Part shown: positions 51,073-59,483 of the stretch, piece after piece
Position numbering within the stretch: position 1 is the stretch's first letter
Layout of the letters: each line of letters begins with the position of its first letter
Source of the DNA: Stenomitos rutilans HA7619-LM2
Lineage (GTDB): Bacteria > Cyanobacteriota > Cyanobacteriia > Leptolyngbyales > Leptolyngbyaceae
Length of the DNA: 64,000 bases
NCBI GenBank assembly: GCA_019358945.1
Contig: JAHHIE010000018.1
Span: forward strand, 1 to 64,000
Direction: 5' to 3'
Translations under genes and position numbers: made by a program
The notes under the pieces: generated by a model
The model's input: the letters and a program-made list of their open reading frames with translations, nothing else
Databases searched by the model: none
Told to the model about the DNA's origin: nothing

Positions 51073-52275
51073 ATGCCCTTATTTGACGCAAGCAGACATT
51101 ATCCACTCGTCGAGATGGATTGGAACCCCGATACGGCTCAACAAGCGATCACTGCGATCGTCCACGAAACAATTGATCAACTGCAAACGGCGACGCTCTT
51201 GCCTGGGCATCCGCTAGACGATAACGGTTTTGGCAGCGATCTGTATCTTGGTAAAGCGGGTGTGCTGTGGGCGATCGATTATTTGCAAACGGTTGGGGCA
51301 GTTGACTCCACCTTTGAGATTGCAACTCATCTCGATGCAGCACTGGCACAAAATCGGCAGCGTTATCCCAAAGTCAGTCCCTATCCAGAGCAATCATCTT
51401 ACCTATTTGGGGAATTGCCGCTGCTGCTATTGCAGTATAAATGCAATCCTTCTGAAGACACAGCAAACGAAATTCTGCGATTGATTCACAAGAATGATTC
51501 CCAGCCGATTCGAGAGTTGATGTGGGGCATCGCAGGTTCAATGCTAACGGCTTGCTTTATGTATCAATGGACGCAGGAATCAAGATGGCAGGAAGCCTTC
51601 AAATTGCAAGCAGGGTTACTCCTAAGCGAATGGCAATCGGTTGGTGAAGCTGGGTATTTATGGATGATTGATTTGTACGGTAGTCAGCAGCACTGGCTGG
51701 GACCTGTACATGGCTTTGCCAGTAACTTAACGCCATTGCTGATTGGACAATCCTTATTAACCGATGAGGAATTTCAAGCTATCTCAACCAAAGCGATGAT
51801 CACTGTGGTTCAAACCGCTGTGACGGAGGATGGCAAAGCAAACTGGGCAGCCGTTTATGACGCAGCACATCCTGATCAAACTCCAGATCTGGTGCAGTAC
51901 TGTCATGGTGCACCTGGAATGGTGACGGCTTTAGCCATGCTACCGAAAGGGATCAATGAGTCATTCGATCGCATCTTAGAGCAGGGTGGAGAACTGACCT
52001 GGCAAGCAGGTCCATTGAGGAAAGGGTCAAATCTGTGTCACGGCACGGGGGGCAATGGCTATGCCTTTCTCAAACTCTTCGTCCGAACCGGAAATCAGAT
52101 GTGGCTCGATCGCGCTAGAGTGTTTGCCATGCACGCGATCGAACAGTACCGTTTGTCGCAGCAACTTTATCGGCAGTTGCGTTATCCGCTCTGGACAGGA
52201 GACCTCGGTCTAGCCATTTATCTATGGGACTGCCTGCAAGCACAAGCGAAGTTTCCCACGATCGACCTGTTCTAG
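51073..52275 (+). CDS. Standalone LanC-like cyclase-fold protein
   Basis: A 400-residue protein with the LanC alpha/alpha-toroid signature. Metal ligands are placed as in NisC: Cys277 in QYCHGAPGM and Cys322/His323 in LCHGTGGNG, with the catalytic-region His213 in GPVHGFASN. An earlier GFGSDLYLGKAGVLWAIDYL matches the family repeat start. LanC enzymes cyclise lanthionines, but no LanB/LanM, precursor peptide or transporter is nearby, so it is better seen as a LANCL-like protein, possibly adding glutathione to dehydroamino acids. The ATG follows GGAGTAAAAAG. Confidence 0.88.
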   Translation: MPLFDASRHYPLVEMDWNPDTAQQAITAIVHETIDQLQTATLLPGHPLDDNGFGSDLYLGKAGVLWAIDYLQTVGAVDSTFEIATHLDAALAQNRQRYPKVSPYPEQSSYLFGELPLLLLQYKCNPSEDTANEILRLIHKNDSQPIRELMWGIAGSMLTACFMYQWTQESRWQEAFKLQAGLLLSEWQSVGEAGYLWMIDLYGSQQHWLGPVHGFASNLTPLLIGQSLLTDEEFQAISTKAMITVVQTAVTEDGKANWAAVYDAAHPDQTPDLVQYCHGAPGMVTALAMLPKGINESFDRILEQGGELTWQAGPLRKGSNLCHGTGGNGYAFLKLFVRTGNQMWLDRARVFAMHAIEQYRLSQQLYRQLRYPLWTGDLGLAIYLWDCLQAQAKFPTIDLF

Positions 52276-52285
52276 CGCGGTCTGT

Positions 52286-52972
52286 TCAGGCTAAGGGTAA
52301 TTCATAGTGCTGACGAACATCGATCGCCAGTTGGGGTAATGCTTCTGGAGACAGCTTAATGGTTAGATGGGTTTGCCCGCGATCGCATCCCAATAGCATG
52401 GATAGCCGATGGCAATCGGTGATAATTCGCTGCTTGAGCTGGGATAATTCTTCTGTGTTACTAGGCAACATTGATGCCAAAGGATGAGTTTCAGCGGTTG
52501 GATTGGCAATCCTATGCCGCTGAAATGATTGCGGCTGAGATGATGGATGCTGATGAGATGCTGCTGTGTAGTCGTCCGGTGCTAAGTTGAGGTCGAATGC
52601 ATCAAAAAAGATCTTCAGAGTGCGGCGATCAACTCCCGTTTCACGACTCAGAATGCGGTTGATCGTGCGCGGGTCAAGCAGCGTTTTCTCGCTCAATGCT
52701 TCAAAGGTGCGGCGATCGCCAAACTTGGTGTACACGACTTCGGCTTGCAGCAACCGTTGCCAGCCCTGTTCAGTGAGAATTACGCCCCGACAGCGCGACC
52801 TGGTTACTAGAGGCTTGTCTAACTCTGGAGTCGATATCGATCTGCGTATGGTTTCTTCAGGTTGGCACTCTGCTATTGTCGTGAACCTGGGCGATCGCTC
52901 TGGCTGATGGACTGGACGATTCATCAGGTTCAAGGGGCTAATCTGCTTGTGGAAGCGATCGGATGAATACAT
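52286..52972 (-). CDS. HTH-domain protein of cyanobacterial type
   Basis: A 228-residue protein. The central part (about 62-137) is an HTH domain: RGVILTEQGWQRLLQAEVVY, FEALSEKTLLDPRTINRILS and ETGVDRRTLKIFFDAFDLNLAPDDY. This domain often forms the N-terminus of large cyanobacterial WD40, pentapeptide or NACHT proteins; here it stands with only short flanks. The C-terminal 60 residues (about 168-228) form a separate alpha/beta segment. It is probably a DNA-binding or adaptor protein. It diverges from the GAF kinase gene. Confidence 0.8.
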   Translation of the reverse strand: MYSSDRFHKQISPLNLMNRPVHQPERSPRFTTIAECQPEETIRRSISTPELDKPLVTRSRCRGVILTEQGWQRLLQAEVVYTKFGDRRTFEALSEKTLLDPRTINRILSRETGVDRRTLKIFFDAFDLNLAPDDYTAASHQHPSSQPQSFQRHRIANPTAETHPLASMLPSNTEELSQLKQRIITDCHRLSMLLGCDRGQTHLTIKLSPEALPQLAIDVRQHYELPLA

Positions 52973-53231
52973 AAGGTTGACCTCAAAGGCGAGAGGGACT
53001 CAGGTATGCCATCCACTTTACGGATGACCTCAAGATTTGCCTACTGGCTTGTAACGGGGAATCTCAACCCCCTTTCAGGCAAGGTAAACACTAGACTTAA
53101 GTCCAGGTTGAATGCCTGACTGCCGATGAGTTCCTAGCGATCGCCGCGATCGTGCCCTCCTTTATGCTGGTAAAACGGGCAATTTTTAGTCACCATGAGA
53201 AGGGTGATTGCCTTTAAGATGCCTCTGTTTT

Positions 53232-56200
53232 ATGTCAGACCCGCTTGATGGTTTCTCCAGCCAAAGCAACGCCCCACAGCCACTGTCGTTGGTGGAGGCG
53301 ATCGCCCTGCGAGAGCAAATTGCCTGTCTAGAGTGTGAAAAAGCGACGCTTCAGGCTGAACTCGATCGCTGTCGGTCTGAGACTGAGCCGTTAAAAACAA
53401 GCGATCGCACTCAACAAGCCCTACTGCAAGCGGAACAAGAACGTGCTACAGAACTGGCAAAAGCGAATGAGGCAATGCGTCGGGCTGTAAGTCGTCTTGC
53501 CGTTGAACCGAATCTTGACAGTTTTCTGGGTTTTTTGCTCTACGAGATTGCAACTCAACTAAATACTGATACGGCAGTCATCACTCCCTATGATCCCAGT
53601 ACCGATCAGATGTGGATAGCGGCTCTTTTCAGCAATGGTAAACTTACCCCGCTCGATCCGATGACTCCAGCGTTGCCACGCCCGAATGTTCCTTTTCTAG
53701 ATCGTTTACTCAATGCAGAAGGATTCTGTGTTTTCGATGTAGAAGAGGATGCTGACCTCTTCTGGACTGGTGCAGTGGAGTTTCTGCGAACTTGTGGCAA
53801 GCGAAAATCTATTGCATTCGCCATTTGTCTGGACGATCGATTCTTTGGTCAAATCAGCCTTGCCTATGAGACTCTACCTCACTTCAATCTTGAGCAGACA
53901 GCGCTAGTGCAGGCGCTGAGTACCCAGGCAGCTTTAGCCATTCAACTGACGCGACTGGCAGAAGAGGCAAAACAAGCCGCGATCGCCCGTGAACAACAAC
54001 TCGCGGCCCAAGAACGTGCGGCTATATTGACGCGAGTAAACTTCGTATTGCAACGAAGTGCTGAACGCCTGGGTGCGGCGACTGACCCAGAAGCGATTAT
54101 CGTTGAGATTTTGCGTACTGCTGCTGAGGTGCTAGCTCCACTGGGAGTCAAAGGGATGGGATTGATTATCTACCGACCTGTGACTAGAACCGTGCGGGTA
54201 AAAGTGCATATCGTTGACGATGTAGAACAAACCATTGCTGGCAGCGATTTGGATCGTGATTGGTCGGTAGACTTGCCTTCAATGATTGTCCCATGGCGAC
54301 GAATTCAGTCTGAGAACTTTGTTTGGGGGCTGACCTCCGATGCGAGTGTGTTGATTCCCGAAGTTCGGCAGTATCACGAGTCTAGAGGCACACGCGCGAT
54401 CGCCTACATTCCATTGAAACGAGGTGAAGAAATAGTGGGCTGGATTGGTTTTGATCTTGCCTCAGAAACTCCGCCGACAGCGCGACAGATTGAGATAATT
54501 CAGGCGCTCACGAGTCAAGTTGCGTTGGCACTAGAGATGGAGCGGCTAGCAGAAGAAGTCAAACAAGCCGCGATCGCCCGTGAACAGGAAAAAGCCGCGC
54601 AAGAACGTGCCGCCGAACTGGCAAAAGCGAATGAAGCATTGCGTCGCAGCGTTGAACGGATGGCTTCTGATACACGGCTGGAAACGCTGGTGAGTGCGTT
54701 CTTGAGTGAGGCGATCGCCACAGTTGGGGCACATAGCGCTGCGGTGATGCTGCGTTTACCAGGTAGTCTGACCTTTACACCTGCTGCTATTGTCGAAGAA
54801 AGTCGCTTGCTTTCACCTGAAGAACTTGCCAATGATCCCTACTTGTCTCGTTATGTTGAGTTCTCCTCAAGCGATATTGACGGCATCTTTTCCATGCTGG
54901 CTCGTGGAGAGACTCCCAGCATCCGAGTTGAGGATCTGCGTGAGGTCTTTCCAGAAGCCTACACTTACCATCAGCAACGCGGACATCACATTATCTGGCA
55001 CGCTCCCTTGCGTCTGAAAGGCGAGATTATTGGCTTTACAGCGATTGCCTTGCGCGACGATCGCCTCCCCAGTCGGGCTGTTCGTGAGACGGTGACTGCC
55101 CTCGCTCAACAATTGACGCTTGCCCTCGAACTGACGCGACTGGCAGAGGAAGCCAAACAAGCGGCGATCGCCCGTGAACAAGAGAAAGCCGCTCAAGAAC
55201 GTGCTGTTAAGCTGGCAGAAATCAACGTTGCACTGAGACAAACGATAGATGTCCTCGCAAACGAAAGAGACCTTGATCGCTTCTTAGGGCATGTCCTCAA
55301 GATCATTGCTGAACAATTTGATGCACCGTTAACAGAATACTGGTTTCATCCGGAGCCTGAAAACTTAGCTTACATTGGACTGACTTATTGGCAAGGGCAG
55401 ATTCTTCAGCCAGAAGATGAACCAGATCATCCTGGGCTGATTGGTTTTCCTGTTGCCTCAGACCAGATTCACAATGAGGACTTGCATCAGCGTAAGCAAC
55501 ATTTTGTGGTTGAAGACATTGCAACTGATCCATTTGTCATCCTAATGTCTTCCCAGATTGGTGTAGATATTGGCGAATGGTATTTAACTAGAAGAGGCAA
55601 ATTAAAAGGTCTCAATATTCCGCTAGTGCTAAGTGACAGAACTATCGGGGCAGTTAGTGTATATCTTCCTTGCGATCGCTACTTCACAGATCAGAAAATC
55701 GACCTGGCTCACGCGCTGGCTCAACAAGTTACCCTTGCGATTCAATTAACTCACTTAGCAGAGGAAGCGAAACAAGCGGCGATCGCCCGTGAACAGGAGA
55801 AAGCGGCTCAAGCACGGGCTACGGAACTGGCGAGGGCAAATGATGCACTACGACGAGGCGTTGAGCGTTTAGTTGCATCAGGTACGCTGGACGCGGCGCT
55901 TGATGCCTTTCTACTAGAGGCGCTATCCGTAGCAGAAGCGGCATCGGGTGCAGTGATGGAACGGGGCATTGGACACGAATTCATCATGCGGGCACTCGCT
56001 CAAGATGGGGAACTTGTGAAACCGTTTGACCCTCATTCCACAGAAGACCTTTATCGAGAACGAACTGCCAACGATATATCGAGTGTAATGCGCCGCACTG
56101 CCGCTGGTGAGATTGTCGTTTTTCCAGTGGATGACAACTTAGAAGCCTGGTTTCCTGAAGCTGCCGCCTATCATCGCAGTCGAGGACATCAGATGATTTG

Positions 56201-58793
56201 GCACTTTCCGTTCCAAGTCGGCGGTGCTGTCGTGGGCTACTTGGGACTGGCATTCCGCGAGTCGCGATCGCCCAGTGAGGTGTTGCGGGAGACCGTTCAA
56301 GCCCTAGCCCATCAAGCCTCGCTGGCGCTGGAAACACAGCGGCTAGCAGAACAGGCAAAACAAGCGGCGATCGCCCGTGAACAGGAGAAAGCGGCACAAG
56401 AACGAGCCGCAAAACTTGAGAAAGTGAATGTTACCCTTCGTCGTAGCCTTGACTGGCTAGCTCATGAAGGAAACTTGAATCAATTTTTAGAAAGAGTCCT
56501 ACTTGAGATTGCCTACACTACACAAGCAGAGCTTGCCTACCTGTTTGTGCTACAAGAGCCAGAAAGAATGCTAGAGCTGACTGCACGAGTGATTGACGGA
56601 GAAATTAGCAATCATCCCACTCCGACCGAACCAGCTATTTTCTTTGCTCCCTTCTCGGCTGATATCACTCCTGCCTTTCGGTTTATGGAGGAACAAGACT
56701 TATTTCTCACCCTGGATATGGCGATGCTTCAGCCAGAACTCACAGCTATGATGTGGCCAGATGCTATTGATTGGCATCTGCGGGAGGGGCGCGAACAAGT
56801 TGCATCTTTGGTGCTCAAGGCAGGCGATCGCAGCGTCGGTTTTCTAGGCTTAGGATTTCGTGAGAGCCGAGAATTTTCTCAAGAAGAGCGCGAGTTGGTG
56901 ATCTCCCTTTCTAACCAAGCATCTCTGGCGATTTTATTGATCCAATTGGCTGAAGAAGCGAAACAAGCGGCGTTAGCGAAGCTTAACGAAGTTATCGCCC
57001 GTGAACAGGAACAAGCCGCCCAACAACGTGCGACAGAACTGGCGGTAGTCAATGAAGAATTAAAGCAACGCGATCGCCTGCTGTCTGTCGTGGCTCAAAT
57101 TACCAAAGATTTATTAGAAGTTGAAGAGATTGATATTGCCATCCCTGCGGCGTTACAGGCAGTTGGCGAAGTGGCAGAGATCAGCCGTGTGCTTTTGGTG
57201 ATTGAAGCTCAAGACCCCGATACACAAATGCTGCATCACCACATTGTCTATGAATGGGCAGCAGAGGGCATTCAGCGAGCGCTGGGTTTAATTGCAACCG
57301 ATAACGCCACCTTTCACAGTTTGATTGAGGCACTGCATCAGGGACAGTCCTGGTGGGGGCGGGTTGCCGATTTGCCAGATGTGACTCGGCTAGAGTTTGA
57401 AGCGCTCGGTATTCTCTCAACAGGTGTCGTGCCGATCTTTTTTGAGGGACGCTATATTGGCTGCGTTGCCCTTGATGATTGTGTCAACGTCCGTCAGTGG
57501 AACCAACAAGAGATTGATGTACTCCAGGCAGCCGCTGAAAGTATTGGAGCCGCCCTATACCGCAACCAGTTGGTCGATCGCCTGATTGAAGAACAAATTC
57601 AGGCAGAACAGGCACGCGCCGCTGAACTGATGAGAGCCAATGTGGCGCTGCAAAACTGCGTTGATCGTCTGGCGGGTCAACTCAACCCCAAAAGCTTTAT
57701 TGATCACGTTTTACTAGAATCTGCGGCTCAGGTCGAGGCTCATGCTGCCGCACTGTTTCTCTACAACGATGATGAAACTCAATCCATGCAAAGCTTTGTC
57801 AAAGAGGGGCAGGTGCAGTCGATCGCCACCCATCCAGATTTAACCCTGTTTAGAAACCCCGTATCCAGAGATCCCGTTCCTCTGTGGGACTATGCCCTGG
57901 CGCAGAGCGAAGCGGTGTTCTTCAACCTCAATAACGAGCGAGTGTGTAGTCGGTTTCAGTGGCATCAGAGTCAGGGACACCAATCGATCGTGCGCGTGCC
58001 CTTGCTGCTAGGCTCTCAACTGCTTGGCTTTATCGGTTTCTGCTTTCAAGCAGCGCGATCGCGCTTGCCTTCCAATATTGAACTCGTCATGACCCTGGCG
58101 CAGCAAGTTGCCGTAGCTCTGCATCTGGCGCAGCTAGCCGAGCAAAATCGACACGCCATTCTCACCGAAGAGCGCAACCGATTGGCCGGTGAAATTCACG
58201 ATACATTGGCGCAAGCCTTTAACGGCATCTCGATTCAGCTTGGTGTTGCCAAACGCATTCAAGACCCCGAAGAAGTACAAAAGATTCTCGATCGCGCCAG
58301 CAACCTGGCTCAAACTGGCTTGGCAGAGGCACGTCGCTCCGTCTGGGCGCTCTATGACGGCGGCACCCACTACATCGATCTGGCACGAGCACTCACAACC
58401 AGCGTCGAACAACTGACAGATGGCAGCACCGCACGCACTGTACTCAACCTGCAAGAGGCAACCTGCAACCTGCCCGCGATCGTCACCACAAACCTGCTGC
58501 GAATTGGTCAAGAAGCCCTACACAACGCCCTCAAACACGCCCAAGCCACTACTATCTGGATCGACCTCGACTGTGATGCTAAAGCCGTGAGCTTGAGTGT
58601 GCGCGACAATGGACGGGGCTTTACCTTGCCTGCCAGCGCCAGTCGGGTCAGCGATGGTTTTGGGCTAATGGGTATGCACCAACGCGCCGAACGGATTGGC
58701 GCTCAACTGACGATCGCCACTCAGCCTGGGCAAGGAACCGAAGTGATTGTATATGCCCCCTTGTCCGTCAGCAGAGGCAACGATGACCTATGA
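53232..58793 (+). CDS. Giant soluble histidine kinase with eight GAF domains
   Basis: A 1853-residue cytoplasmic sensor kinase with no transmembrane segment. After an N-terminal coiled coil come eight GAF domains (about 95-235, 285-435, 485-630, 680-835, 885-1030, 1080-1230, 1290-1440, 1480-1625). They are joined by repeated helical linkers containing LAEEAKQAAIAREQEKAAQE, roughly every 200 residues. The output is a NarL-type HisKA_3 domain with phosphoacceptor His1656 (AGEIHDTLAQAF) and an HATPase domain (QEALHNALKHA, DNGRGF, GFGLMGM). The linker at about residue 1247 carries a 7-residue insertion. Ligands are unknown: none of the GAFs shows an obvious bilin-Cys signature. Its stop overlaps the response-regulator start (ATGA). 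A TTG start at 53208 is also possible. Confidence 0.93.
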   Translation: MSDPLDGFSSQSNAPQPLSLVEAIALREQIACLECEKATLQAELDRCRSETEPLKTSDRTQQALLQAEQERATELAKANEAMRRAVSRLAVEPNLDSFLGFLLYEIATQLNTDTAVITPYDPSTDQMWIAALFSNGKLTPLDPMTPALPRPNVPFLDRLLNAEGFCVFDVEEDADLFWTGAVEFLRTCGKRKSIAFAICLDDRFFGQISLAYETLPHFNLEQTALVQALSTQAALAIQLTRLAEEAKQAAIAREQQLAAQERAAILTRVNFVLQRSAERLGAATDPEAIIVEILRTAAEVLAPLGVKGMGLIIYRPVTRTVRVKVHIVDDVEQTIAGSDLDRDWSVDLPSMIVPWRRIQSENFVWGLTSDASVLIPEVRQYHESRGTRAIAYIPLKRGEEIVGWIGFDLASETPPTARQIEIIQALTSQVALALEMERLAEEVKQAAIAREQEKAAQERAAELAKANEALRRSVERMASDTRLETLVSAFLSEAIATVGAHSAAVMLRLPGSLTFTPAAIVEESRLLSPEELANDPYLSRYVEFSSSDIDGIFSMLARGETPSIRVEDLREVFPEAYTYHQQRGHHIIWHAPLRLKGEIIGFTAIALRDDRLPSRAVRETVTALAQQLTLALELTRLAEEAKQAAIAREQEKAAQERAVKLAEINVALRQTIDVLANERDLDRFLGHVLKIIAEQFDAPLTEYWFHPEPENLAYIGLTYWQGQILQPEDEPDHPGLIGFPVASDQIHNEDLHQRKQHFVVEDIATDPFVILMSSQIGVDIGEWYLTRRGKLKGLNIPLVLSDRTIGAVSVYLPCDRYFTDQKIDLAHALAQQVTLAIQLTHLAEEAKQAAIAREQEKAAQARATELARANDALRRGVERLVASGTLDAALDAFLLEALSVAEAASGAVMERGIGHEFIMRALAQDGELVKPFDPHSTEDLYRERTANDISSVMRRTAAGEIVVFPVDDNLEAWFPEAAAYHRSRGHQMIWHFPFQVGGAVVGYLGLAFRESRSPSEVLRETVQALAHQASLALETQRLAEQAKQAAIAREQEKAAQERAAKLEKVNVTLRRSLDWLAHEGNLNQFLERVLLEIAYTTQAELAYLFVLQEPERMLELTARVIDGEISNHPTPTEPAIFFAPFSADITPAFRFMEEQDLFLTLDMAMLQPELTAMMWPDAIDWHLREGREQVASLVLKAGDRSVGFLGLGFRESREFSQEERELVISLSNQASLAILLIQLAEEAKQAALAKLNEVIAREQEQAAQQRATELAVVNEELKQRDRLLSVVAQITKDLLEVEEIDIAIPAALQAVGEVAEISRVLLVIEAQDPDTQMLHHHIVYEWAAEGIQRALGLIATDNATFHSLIEALHQGQSWWGRVADLPDVTRLEFEALGILSTGVVPIFFEGRYIGCVALDDCVNVRQWNQQEIDVLQAAAESIGAALYRNQLVDRLIEEQIQAEQARAAELMRANVALQNCVDRLAGQLNPKSFIDHVLLESAAQVEAHAAALFLYNDDETQSMQSFVKEGQVQSIATHPDLTLFRNPVSRDPVPLWDYALAQSEAVFFNLNNERVCSRFQWHQSQGHQSIVRVPLLLGSQLLGFIGFCFQAARSRLPSNIELVMTLAQQVAVALHLAQLAEQNRHAILTEERNRLAGEIHDTLAQAFNGISIQLGVAKRIQDPEEVQKILDRASNLAQTGLAEARRSVWALYDGGTHYIDLARALTTSVEQLTDGSTARTVLNLQEATCNLPAIVTTNLLRIGQEALHNALKHAQATTIWIDLDCDAKAVSLSVRDNGRGFTLPASASRVSDGFGLMGMHQRAERIGAQLTIATQPGQGTEVIVYAPLSVSRGNDDL
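56973..56993. repeat. 21-bp insertion inside a HIP1 site of a GAF linker
   Basis: All other linkers read GCGGCGATCGCCCGTGAACA. Here GCGGCG is followed by TTAGCGAAGCTTAACGAAGTT before ATCGCCCGTGAACA. The extra 21 bp adds LAKLNEV in frame. Its AGCGAAGCTT core resembles the small dispersed repeats of cyanobacteria, and a related GCTTCGTTGCTGAAGCTTC string occurs in the exbB element. Confidence 0.7.
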
Positions 58794-59416
58794 GCCAAGC
58801 TAACATCCGCGTCTTAATCGCTGACGATCATCCCATCGTTCGCAACGGCATGATGCTGTTGATTAAATACGAACCGGGGATGGAAACCGTTGCCGAAGCC
58901 AGCAATGGACTAGAAGCCGTGCAGCTTTTTCGTCAGCACCAGCCCGATGTGACGCTGATGGATCTGAGAATGCCAGAGCTAAGCGGCGTGCAGGCTATTA
59001 GCACAATTCGCGACGAGTTTCCTCATGCCGTGATCATTGTGTTGACCACCTACGATGGCGATGAAGAAATCTACCAGGGTTTGCAAGCTGGAGCTAAGGG
59101 CTATCTACTCAAGGATGCACCGCTCGATCAAGTGCTGGAAGCGATTCGCATTGTGCATGTGGGACAAAACTACATTCCTCCCGAAGTGGGAGCCAAACTT
59201 GTAGAACGCATGAGTCGCCCGCAACTGAGCGATCGCGAACGAGATGTGCTGGGTTTGATGGTGAAGGGTAAAGCCAACCAGGATATTGCTAACAGCCTCT
59301 ACATTAGCGAGGGCACAGTCAAGTTTCACATCAGCAGTATTCTCAGAAAATTACAGGTGAGCGATCGCACTCAAGCAGTGCTCATCGCCCTCAAGCGCGG
59401 TATTACAAGGCTATGA
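58790..59416 (+). CDS. NarL/FixJ-type response regulator
   Basis: A 208-residue two-domain regulator. The receiver (about 1-125) has the acidic pair in LIADDHPIV, phosphoacceptor Asp58 (DVTLMDLRMPELSG), the Thr in IVLTTYDGDEE and the Lys in KGYLLKDAPL. The C-terminal LuxR-type HTH (about 142-206) reads LSDREREVLGL-like (LSDRERDVLGLMVKGKANQD), IANSLYISEGTVKFHISSIL, RKLQVSDRTQAVL. It is the cognate partner of the upstream kinase, as shown by the 4-bp ATGA overlap. Its targets are unknown. Confidence 0.95.
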   Translation: MSQANIRVLIADDHPIVRNGMMLLIKYEPGMETVAEASNGLEAVQLFRQHQPDVTLMDLRMPELSGVQAISTIRDEFPHAVIIVLTTYDGDEEIYQGLQAGAKGYLLKDAPLDQVLEAIRIVHVGQNYIPPEVGAKLVERMSRPQLSDRERDVLGLMVKGKANQDIANSLYISEGTVKFHISSILRKLQVSDRTQAVLIALKRGITRL

Positions 59417-59483
59417 GCAGTGACTCCTGCTTTATTCAGATGGCGGCACCTCTTGCCTGAAATCATCAGCGATCGCGTCACGC

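Noticed and set aside
51073-52275. Lanthipeptide biosynthetic cluster
   Set aside because: Only the LanC-like gene is present; no precursor, LanM/LanB, protease or transporter nearby.
55984-56412. 142-codon antisense ORF within the kinase gene
   Set aside because: Pro/Arg-rich shadow frame opposite a clearly coding GAF domain.
53980-57020. Regularly spaced repeats that might suggest a CRISPR or satellite
   Set aside because: They are coding repeats of the coiled-coil linkers between GAF domains, about 600 bp apart and in frame.
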